Positions 57,653-64,000 of a stretch of DNA of 64,000 nucleotides are shown piece after piece. Within the stretch, counting starts at the first letter, position 1. The number at the start of each line of letters is the position of its first letter. The stretch spans positions 1-64,000 of the forward strand of contig NZ_JYJG01000055.1 of the NCBI RefSeq assembly GCF_000955955.1, in the 5' to 3' direction. The notes beneath the pieces were generated by a model, which was not told the origin of the DNA, did no database searches, and saw only the letters and a program-made list of their open reading frames with translations. Source of the stretch: Lentzea aerocolonigenes. GTDB taxonomy: Bacteria; Actinomycetota; Actinomycetes; Mycobacteriales; Pseudonocardiaceae. The position numbers and the translations under genes are program-made.

Positions 57653-59796
57653 ATGCCGAGAACCCTGCTGACCGTGGCCACCATCGCGTTAACGCTGCTT
57701 GCACCCACTGCCGCCGCCGCGCCCACGCCACCTGTAGAGCACGCGGGCGCCGACCAGGGCGCGCCCACCTACTACGACTCCGGCATCGCGCGCACTCCGT
57801 ACATGGGGTGGAACTCCTACTTCGCCGTGGGTGCGGCGTCGGAGGAGAAGGTGCTCGGCGTCGCTGATCACCTGGTGAGCAGCGGGCTCGCGAAGGCCGG
57901 TTACGACATCGTGTGGATCGACGGCGGCTGGAACGCGAGCCCGCCGCGGGACGGCAAGGGCGCGCTGCTGCCCGACCCGGCGCGGTTCCCGTCCGGGTTC
58001 ACCAAGCTGGTGGACACGTTGCACGGCAAGGGACTCCGGGCCGGTATCTACACCGACGCCGGTGCGTCGGACGGCAAGAACTGCGCCGCCGGCAGCGGCG
58101 GCGGGTACTACGAGGCGGACGCGAAGCAGTTCGCCGGTTGGAAGTTCGACGCCATCAAGATCGACTTCCTGTGCGGGATCGCGCAGAACATGGACCCGGC
58201 GGTCGCTTTCACGCAGTTCTCCGCCGCCGTCCAGAAGGCCGGGCGCAAGATGATCCTCAACCTGTGCAACCCCGTCACGGACGAGTGGGGTGTGCCGCAC
58301 CGGTGGGAGCAGACGGCGTATGTCGCGTACACGTACGGACCGCGCGTCGGCGACTCGTGGCGCACTTCGACCGATGTCGCGTTCGGCACGCCGTACGAGG
58401 GCATCTGGCGTGACGTGCTGCGGAACATGGATCGGAACCTGTACCGGCCCGGCGCGCAGGGGCCAGGCCACTACAACGACCCCGACTACCTCATCCCGAT
58501 GCGCAGGACCGGGCAAGGCACGTACGAGCTGAACGAGGAGGAGTCGACCTCGCAGCTCGTCATGTGGTCGGTGATGGCCTCGCCGCTGATCATCGGGTCG
58601 GACCCGCGCACGCTGCCGCCGTCGATGATCGAGACGCTGAAGAACCCGAGATCATCGCGCTGAAGAACCCGGAGATCATCGCGGTCGACCAGGACCCGCT
58701 GGCGATCCAGGGCGTGCGGGTCGCGGGTTCGGACAACGTCGACGTGTACAGCAAGGTGTTGTCCGGCAAGGGTGAGCGTGCCGTCGCGGTGCTGAACCGC
58801 AACGACCAGCCCGCCACGTACACGGTCAACTTCGCCGACGCAGGTCTCAAGGGTGCTGTAGCCGTTCGCGATCTCCGTGCGCGCGCTGACCGTGGCACGG
58901 CTGATGGCTCGTACACCGTCACGGTTCCCGCGCACGGCACCGCGTTCCTGAAGCTGCGCGGCGAGACCGCGGTTCCCGGCACGGATCTCGGCGGCGACAC
59001 GTCCGCGAGCCCGGCGCTGGTCCGCTGGGACGACCAGAACCTCGCGGTGTTCGCGCGGGACAAGGCAGGACGTCTGCAGCAGCGGTCGATGGTCGCCGGC
59101 GAATGGCGTGGCTGGGTGACGTTGGGCGGCCCGCGCAACGGCCAGATCCTCGGCCAGCCGTCCGCGTTCGCGAGCCCGGACGGCCGGATCGACCTCTTCG
59201 TCCGCGGCACCGACAACGTCGCGTACCAACGGACTTACACCGGTGGCCGCTGGGGCGCCTGGACCTCGCTCGGCGGCACGCTGACCGACTCGGTGTCGGT
59301 GGCGTTCACCGGGCCGGACAGCTGGAGCCTGTTCGGCCGCGGCTCCGACGGTCGCGTGTGGACGCGCGACAAGAACTCGTCCTGGACCTCGGTCGGCTCG
59401 CCCGGCAACCAGCAGATCTACGGCAGGCCTTCCGCCGCAACGGTTTCGGCGGGCACGTTCGTCACGGTCCGGCTGCAGGACGACTCCGCCTGGTACCGCA
59501 GGCGCACCGCGAACGGCTGGTCCGCGTGGACCTCGCTCGGCGGCGTGATCAGCGGCAGCCCGACGGCGGTGGCCAACGGCGACCGGGTCAACGTGTTCGT
59601 CCGCGGTAGCGACTACACGCTGTGGCAGCAGGATCTCGTCGACGGCGCGGGCACGTGGTGGTTCAAGCGCGACCAGTACGTCAGCAACGCCCTCACCGGC
59701 GCGGTGGGTGCGGCGGCTGGAGCTCAAGGCTCGTCCTGGGTCGCTGTGCGCGGTCCGGACAACGCGGTCCACCTCGCGAACCTGCCCGCGAACTGA
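57653..59796 (+). pseudogene. Secreted GH27 alpha-galactosidase with C-terminal lectin-like propeller, frameshifted
   Basis: ATG 57653 (GAGAGG upstream) opens a Sec signal peptide (to TAAAA, about 23) and a GH27 barrel: TPYMGWNSYFAV, DIVWIDGGW, nucleophile Asp171 in IKIDFLCG, and acid/base region HYNDPDYL. At about residue 328 a 23/24-base tandem duplication shifts the frame, and translation stops at 58663. The other frame continues as NPEIIAVDQDPLAIQG, the usual GH27 sequence, then a beta-sandwich and a C-terminal domain (about 59000-59790) with Trp-rich repeats such as GEWRGWVTLGG and GRWGAWTSLGG, as in DUF346/PLL-like propellers. If intact it would cleave terminal alpha-galactosides (or arabinopyranosides). 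The barrel alone may be made. Confidence 0.85.
58637..58683 (+). repeat. 23/24-bp tandem duplication in the GH27 gene
   Basis: CTGAAGAACCCGAGATCATC plus GCG (58637-58659) is followed directly by the same sequence with one more G (CCCGG for CCCG) at 58660-58683. Removing the first copy restores the frame and the family sequence LKNPEIIAVDQD. Confidence 0.9.
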
Positions 59797-59817
59797 CTTC
59801 GGCCCAGGAGCACCACG

Positions 59818-59874
59818 ATGACGACCCATCGCGCCTTCCCCACCGCAACCGGCCCGACAGGAGCCCGCCGATGA
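59818..59874 (+). CDS. 18-codon upstream frame duplicating the GH95 start
   Basis: ATG 59818 follows CAGGAGCACCACG and opens MTTHRAFPTATGPTGARR, ending at TGA 59872-59874, which overlaps the GH95 ATG (ATGA). Both the ribosome site and the first codons resemble those of the real start 53 bases later (CAGGAGCCCGCCG, MTTRRAF). It looks like a decayed duplication of the gene start that now acts as a coupled mini-cistron. Confidence 0.45.
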   Translation: MTTHRAFPTATGPTGARR

Positions 59875-62171
59875 CCACCCGCCGAGCTTTCCTGAAGGCT
59901 TCCGGCGCTCTGGGCCTGGGCGCACTCGTCCTGCCCACGTTCGCCGCCCACGCCGAGCCCTACCGCCCCACCGGCAACCCGCTCAACACCTCGCCGACCA
60001 CGCTCTGGTACCCCGCTCCCGCCGACGAGGCGAAGATCATCGAGCAGGGTCTGCCGATCGGCAACGGGCGCCTCGGCGCGCTCGTCGGCGGCGGCGTCGA
60101 GAAGGACTTCCTGTACCTGACCGACGTCACGATGTGGACCGGCGAGCTCAACGACGCGCTGGAGGGCGACGGGCAGTTCCCGTACGACCCGACGCACTTC
60201 GGCACGTTCTCGTTGCTGGCCAAGCTCTACGTCGAGATGCCGGGCCACACAGCGACCGGCTACCGTCGCGCGCTCGACCTGAGCAACGGCATCGTCACCA
60301 CCTCGTACACCTTCGGTGGCAAGCAGTACCGCCGGGAGATCTACGCGAGCCACCCGGACGACGTGGTGGTCGTCCGGCTCGTCGGCCCGAACCAGACCGG
60401 CACTGTTTCGCTGACGGGTGCGCACGGCGAACCGTCCGTCGGCGACGCACCGCACACCGCCGCGCTGTTCACCGGCTCGTTCGCGAACCGGTTGGCGTAC
60501 AGCGGTGTCGTCACGGCCTACAGTCCTGATGGGACGGTCACGGTGGACGGCGCCAAGCTGTCGTTCACCGGCTGCTCGGACCTGGTGATCGTGTTCTCCG
60601 GCGGCACGAACTACGTCCCGGACGCGTCGGCCGGATTCCTCGACCCGACCGTGGAACCGGCGCAGATCGCGCTCCAAAAGGCAGCAGTACGGGCGAAGGG
60701 CGACGCTCTGCTGCGCACCCACGTCGCCGACTACCGCAAGCGCTACGACCGGCAGAAGGTCGACCTCGGCAGGTCTTCCGACTCCCAGCGCGCACTCGAC
60801 ACGTGGACCCGGCTCAGGACCAGGGCGTCGAGCGGCACGCCGGACCCGGAACTGGAGGCGAGCTACCTGCAGTTCGGCCGCTACCTCACGATCACGGGAT
60901 CGCGCGACAACCTGCCGATCAACCTGCAGGGTCTGTGGCTGTCGAACAACAACCCGGACTGGTACAGCGACTACCACACCGACATCAACATCCAGATGAA
61001 CTACTGGCTGGCGGATCGGGCGTCGCTGTCGGACAGCTTCGACGCGCTCGCGGACTACTGCGTCGCCCAGCTACCGGCGTGGACGAACTCGACGCAGGCG
61101 TTGTTCCAGGACTCGCGCAACCGGTTCCGCAACACCAACAACCGCGTGGCCGGTTGGGCGATCGCCTTCTCCACCAACATCTACGGCGGCAGCGGCTGGT
61201 GGTGGCACCCCGGCGGCAACGCGTGGCTGTGCATGTCGCTGTTCGAGCACTACGAGTACACGCTCGACCGCGGCTACCTGGCCAAGATCTACCCGTTGCT
61301 GAAGGGTGCCTGCGAGTTCTGGGAAGCACGCCTGGTCGAGACGCCGAAGGGCCTGGTCGACGACTACGACTGGTCGCCGGAGCACGGCCCGCAGGACGCA
61401 CGCGGTCTCACGTACGCGCAGGAACTGGTGCACAACCTGTTCGGCAAGTACCGGATCGCGACCGACGTGCTGCGGCGCGACCAGTCCTACGGCCGCAAGA
61501 TGTCGGCGTTGCGGGACAGGCTCTACCTGCCGGAGGTCAGCCCGAAGACCGGTGAGTTGCAGGAGTGGATGTCGCCGGACGGCCTCGGTGAGACCACGCA
61601 CCGGCACCTCTCGCCGCTGGTCGGCTTCTTCCCCGGCGACCGCATCAACCACGACGACTCCCCCGCCGCCCTGGTCGAGGGCGTCCGGAAACTCCTGACC
61701 ACGCGCGGTATGGAGAGCTTCGGCTGGGGTCTCGCGTGGCGGGCGGCGTGCTGGGCGCGGCTGAAGGACGCGGACCGCGCCTACCAGCTGATCCAGAACG
61801 TGCTGCGCCCGTCGCTGAACTTCGCCAACGGCTCGGCGGCGAACTTCTTCGACATGTACAGCTTCGGCGACAGGTCCATCTTCCAGATCGACGCGAACCT
61901 CGGTGCTCCGGCGGCGATGCTGGAGATGCTGCTGTACGCGCGGCCCGGCGTGATCGAGCTGCTGCCGGCACTGCCGTCGGCCTGGAAGACCGGCTCTGTC
62001 ACGGGAATCGGTGCCCGAGGCGGCTTCACCGTCGACCTGACGTGGAAGGACGGCAAGGTGGTGACCGCCGTAGTGCACAGCGTCGGCGGGACCGACACCG
62101 AGGTGCGGTTCGGGCGCTGGAAGAAGCGGATCAGCCTGCGGAAGGGCCAGTCGGTCACGTTGCGGCCGTAA
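59871..62171 (+). CDS. Tat-exported GH95 alpha-L-fucosidase-family glycosidase
   Basis: From ATG 59871 the product has 766 residues with a twin-arginine signal (TTRRAFLKASGALGLGALVLP, in part; cleavage near AAHA). The N-terminal beta-sandwich (about 40-270) begins LWYPAPADEAKIIEQGLPIGNGRLGALVGG. The (alpha/alpha)6 barrel contains NLQGLWLSNNNPDWYSDYH and INIQMNYWLAD, typical GH95 sequence. Family members remove alpha-1,2-L-fucose or alpha-L-galactose by inversion. The Tat signal means that it is exported folded. It lies 75 bases after the GH27 gene in the same direction. Confidence 0.9.
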   Translation: MTTRRAFLKASGALGLGALVLPTFAAHAEPYRPTGNPLNTSPTTLWYPAPADEAKIIEQGLPIGNGRLGALVGGGVEKDFLYLTDVTMWTGELNDALEGDGQFPYDPTHFGTFSLLAKLYVEMPGHTATGYRRALDLSNGIVTTSYTFGGKQYRREIYASHPDDVVVVRLVGPNQTGTVSLTGAHGEPSVGDAPHTAALFTGSFANRLAYSGVVTAYSPDGTVTVDGAKLSFTGCSDLVIVFSGGTNYVPDASAGFLDPTVEPAQIALQKAAVRAKGDALLRTHVADYRKRYDRQKVDLGRSSDSQRALDTWTRLRTRASSGTPDPELEASYLQFGRYLTITGSRDNLPINLQGLWLSNNNPDWYSDYHTDINIQMNYWLADRASLSDSFDALADYCVAQLPAWTNSTQALFQDSRNRFRNTNNRVAGWAIAFSTNIYGGSGWWWHPGGNAWLCMSLFEHYEYTLDRGYLAKIYPLLKGACEFWEARLVETPKGLVDDYDWSPEHGPQDARGLTYAQELVHNLFGKYRIATDVLRRDQSYGRKMSALRDRLYLPEVSPKTGELQEWMSPDGLGETTHRHLSPLVGFFPGDRINHDDSPAALVEGVRKLLTTRGMESFGWGLAWRAACWARLKDADRAYQLIQNVLRPSLNFANGSAANFFDMYSFGDRSIFQIDANLGAPAAMLEMLLYARPGVIELLPALPSAWKTGSVTGIGARGGFTVDLTWKDGKVVTAVVHSVGGTDTEVRFGRWKKRISLRKGQSVTLRP

Positions 62172-62179
62172 TCCGGCCA

Positions 62180-62222
62180 GGTCGTGGTCACCGCGTCCTA
62201 AGATCGGCCGGTGACCACGACC
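62180..62222. promoter_or_regulatory. 14-bp inverted repeat spanning the start at 62211
   Basis: GGTCGTGGTCACCG (62180-62193) and CGGTGACCACGACC (62209-62222) are perfectly complementary around a 15-base loop. The right arm covers the GTG start of the small membrane protein. It could be a terminator for the GH95 message, or a hairpin that hides the start; there is no T-run. Confidence 0.55.
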
Positions 62223-62645
62223 GAAGTCGTCCTGACGAGCCGGGCCTCCGCTTTGGTTCAACGCATCATCTCCGGGGTCTCGCTCGCCGGGGCGCTCGTG
62301 GGCATGGTCGTGCTCGCCTTCGCCGACGAGCCGTGGTGGGCAGTCGTGCTGGGGGAGCTGGGCCTGCTGGTGAGCGCGCTCATCTGCGTGGCGATCTGGT
62401 CCGCGGCGGGCAGCGAAGCGAAGGACACCGTCGCGTTGCGCGCCACCGGAACCGTTGCGTTCGCCGAGGTCCTCGAGAGCACCCGTGAGGACGACGGCGA
62501 CTCCTGCTCACACGTGCTGAAGCTGTGGGTTCCGGTGCCGGGCGACGGGTTCGAGGTGCGCCACCGGTGCCACCACTACAGCGGTGAGCAGCAGGTGAGA
62601 GTCCTCGTCGACCCGGCCACCCGCACCTGGGGCGCTCTCCACTAG
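62211..62645 (+). CDS. Small membrane protein of unknown function
   Basis: The 144-residue protein has two membrane helices (about 18-38 and 43-65) and a C-terminal soluble domain (about 75-144) that looks beta-rich: TVALRATGTVAFAEVLEST, then HVLKLWVPVPGDGFEVRHRC and VRVLVDPATRTWGALH. The last part resembles the DUF3592-like fold found after two helices in other small bacterial proteins, but I am not sure. GTG 62211 lies in the right arm of a strong inverted repeat. The stop overlaps the convergent LacI gene by four bases. Confidence 0.7.
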   Translation: MTTTEVVLTSRASALVQRIISGVSLAGALVGMVVLAFADEPWWAVVLGELGLLVSALICVAIWSAAGSEAKDTVALRATGTVAFAEVLESTREDDGDSCSHVLKLWVPVPGDGFEVRHRCHHYSGEQQVRVLVDPATRTWGALH

Positions 62646-63637
62646 AGCGCGGCGGTCGAGTCCCGGACGACCAGCGTCGTGGCCAGCTCGATGTGCAACG
62701 CCTCGGGCTGATGACCGTCGAGCACGCGCATCAGCTGCGTGACGGCGATCCTGCCCATCTCCTGCAACGGTTGCCGCACGGTCGTCAGCCGCGGATCGGT
62801 CGCCTCGGCGAGATCGATGTCGTCGAACCCCGTCACCGACAGGTCCGCCGGCACCCGCAGCCCGCGTTCCCGCGCGGCCTGCAGCGTGCCCACCGCCACC
62901 TTGTCGTTGAAGCACACGATCGCGGTGGGGCGCGGCGAGAGGTCCAGCAGTTCCGAGGCGGCCTGCTTTCCCTGCGCGGTCGTGGGTTCGACGTACCGCA
63001 AGCGATCAGAAGTCAGCAACACGCCGGCCTGGGCAAGAGCCGCGCGGTGTCCGGCCAGGCGCGCGTCGCCCGCCAGCCACTCCTCCGGCCCCGCGATCAC
63101 CCCGATGTCGCGGTGCCCGAGGCTGATCAGGTGATCGGCCACAGCCCGCGCCCCTGACGAGTGCGCGGCCGACACGGCGGCGATGTCCGGTGGCGGTGGC
63201 GTGCGCGGATCCACGACCACGAACGGGAAACCGGCCTGGGACAACGCGACCAGCTCGGAGCCCTCCTCCGGCGGCAGGATCAGGATCGCGGCGTCGGCGT
63301 CCGAACCGGGCAGACCGCGCAACGCGTCGGTGTGCTGGCCTGACTCCCCCGCGTCCAGCAGCAGGCGCAGGCCGTGCAGCTTCAGCGTCTCGGCGATCGA
63401 GGAGACGATCAGGCCGAAGTAGTCGGTGAGCACGTACGGGCAGCGCACGTAGACGGTCCTCACCCGCACGGGCGTCCTACGCCGCTCAAGAGCCTGAAGC
63501 ACCAGGTCACGGGTTCGCGGAGCCACGTTCACGTGGTCGTTGAGCACGCGGGAGACGGTCGCGACCGAGACGCCGGTCTCCGCGGCGATGTCACGGAGAC
63601 TCGCGCGCTGTTTCACGTTCTCGATCTGACGTTCCAC
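62642..63637 (-). CDS. LacI-family transcriptional regulator
   Basis: From GTG 63637 the product has 331 residues: LacI helix-turn-helix (ASLRDIAAETGVSVATVSRVLNDH at about 12-35), then a periplasmic-binding-like sensor domain (LGHRDIGVIAG, CFNDKVAVGTLQAARERGLRVP, VTGFDDIDLAEATDPRLTTVRQP) and a normal end. A -10-like TACATT ends six bases before this GTG, which fits a leaderless message; an ATG at 63697 is a longer alternative. It is divergent from a GH30 gene, with three direct repeats between. It probably controls the neighbouring glycosidases in response to a sugar. Confidence 0.9.
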   Translation of the reverse strand: MERQIENVKQRASLRDIAAETGVSVATVSRVLNDHVNVAPRTRDLVLQALERRRTPVRVRTVYVRCPYVLTDYFGLIVSSIAETLKLHGLRLLLDAGESGQHTDALRGLPGSDADAAILILPPEEGSELVALSQAGFPFVVVDPRTPPPPDIAAVSAAHSSGARAVADHLISLGHRDIGVIAGPEEWLAGDARLAGHRAALAQAGVLLTSDRLRYVEPTTAQGKQAASELLDLSPRPTAIVCFNDKVAVGTLQAARERGLRVPADLSVTGFDDIDLAEATDPRLTTVRQPLQEMGRIAVTQLMRVLDGHQPEALHIELATTLVVRDSTAAL

Positions 63638-63687
63638 CAGGTCAATGTACCGGAACTCGCCCAATCCATTGACCGTCGCCCCGACCG

Positions 63688-63737
63688 GGTGTTTCATCCT
63701 GGAAGCCGATGTTTCACAGTGATGAACGGGTGTTACA
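63688..63737. promoter_or_regulatory. Three direct repeats in the LacI-GH30 divergent promoter
   Basis: GGTGTTTCA (63688-63696), GATGTTTCA (63708-63716) and GGTGTTACA (63729-63737) are spaced by 20 and 21 bases, about two helical turns. The last one touches the GH30 start codon. The spacing suggests cooperative binding on one face of the DNA. Confidence 0.5.
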
Positions 63738-64000
63738 TGAGACTGACCGCGATCGTGGCTCTGGTGCTCGGACTGACCGCGCCGGCCGCCGAGGCTTCCA
63801 GCGCACCGGAAGCCCGTGTCTGGGTGACCACGCCGGACCGGGCGGAACTGATGCACGAACGTCCGCGCGTCACGTTCGGCACCGCGGCCTCGACGCATCC
63901 GACGATCGTGGTCGACCCCGGCCGCAGCTACCAGACGATGGACGGCTTCGGCGCCTCCATCACGGACTCGTCGGCCGAAGTCCTGACGAACCTGAGCCCT
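63737..64000 (+). CDS. Secreted GH30-family glycosidase, N-terminal part
   Basis: The frame from ATG 63737 is open to the window end (88 codons). It has a Sec signal peptide (MRLTAIVALVLGLTAPAAEA) and then RVWVTTPDRAELM and DPGRSYQTMDGFGASITDSSA. The last segment is the typical start of the GH30 barrel (glucosylceramidase, beta-1,6-glucanase or beta-xylosidase group). Active-site residues lie beyond the window. It is divergent from the LacI regulator and probably under its control. Confidence 0.85.
   Translation, partial: MRLTAIVALVLGLTAPAAEASSAPEARVWVTTPDRAELMHERPRVTFGTAASTHPTIVVDPGRSYQTMDGFGASITDSSAEVLTNLSP

Noticed and set aside
63638..63898. Longer LacI frame starting upstream of 63697.
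   Set aside because: It overlaps the divergent GH30 start and signal peptide and reads as Arg/Gly/His-rich shadow sequence.
1..64000. Mobile elements, integrases, tRNA genes and phage genes.
   Set aside because: None was recognised; no tRNA-like cloverleaf or attachment-site repeat stood out, though short ones could be missed by eye.

Overview
The window is about 70% GC, with strong G/C preference at third codon positions, frequent GTG starts and very many 1-8 base stop/start overlaps. Gene content (actinobacterial-type SOS box, SARP-like protein, several P450s, many TetR/GntR/LacI regulators, secreted glycoside hydrolases) points to a filamentous actinomycete. I would guess the Pseudonocardiales, but that rests on general impression and not on a marker gene. 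No rRNA, tRNA, CRISPR, transposase, integrase or phage gene was seen.

Layout. 1-2.5 kb: end of a TAP-like peptidase, SOS-controlled dinB, a histidine phosphatase. 2.5-5.4 kb: a coupled three-gene operon (TetR, winged-helix protein, short PPDK-like protein). 5.5-8.5 kb: secreted GH31 glycosidase with two inserted carbohydrate-binding modules. 8.5-13.6 kb: malonate cluster (FadR-type regulator with twin operators, MatC-like carrier, MatB-like malonyl-CoA synthetase, fused carboxyltransferase). 13.6-18 kb: KhtT/KhtU-like cation antiporter operon with two small membrane or secreted proteins, a NarL-type two-component pair, and an XRE-cupin regulator divergent to a lipoprotein hydrolase. 19-25.9 kb: two amidases, an alpha/beta hydrolase, TetR, patatin, a short P450 and an AraC-type regulator, all on the minus strand. 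26-29.3 kb: two overlapping ABC-F genes behind a short leader peptide and hairpins that look like a ribosome-mediated attenuator. 29.3-36 kb: methyltransferase, second P450, secreted C39-like protein, FtsX-type ABC exporter.

The most striking region is 36.2-50.7 kb: eleven translationally coupled genes on the plus strand. They encode two cytoplasmic SxxK serine hydrolases, a complete dipeptide-type ABC importer, an M19 dipeptidase, a giant S9 peptidase fused to an S12-type serine hydrolase, and then M20 hydrolase, GNAT acyltransferase and N-succinylamino acid racemase. The last three match the known enzyme set for irreversible D- to L-amino acid conversion by N-succinylation. I infer that the operon imports peptides containing D-residues, cuts them in the cytoplasm and inverts the released D-amino acids. 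A PucR-type regulator follows, behind a 450-base spacer carrying repeated G-quadruplex motifs.

53-64 kb: LysR divergent to an SDR gene broken by a 10-bp tandem duplication; TetR divergent to an MFS exporter with twin operators; a universal stress protein; a short SARP-like protein; then a glycan-degrading cluster (GH27 gene frameshifted by a 23/24-bp tandem duplication, Tat-exported GH95, LacI regulator, start of a GH30). Short tandem duplications are unusually common between 53.6 and 59.9 kb. The two frameshifts could be real mutations, phase-variable switches or sequence errors.
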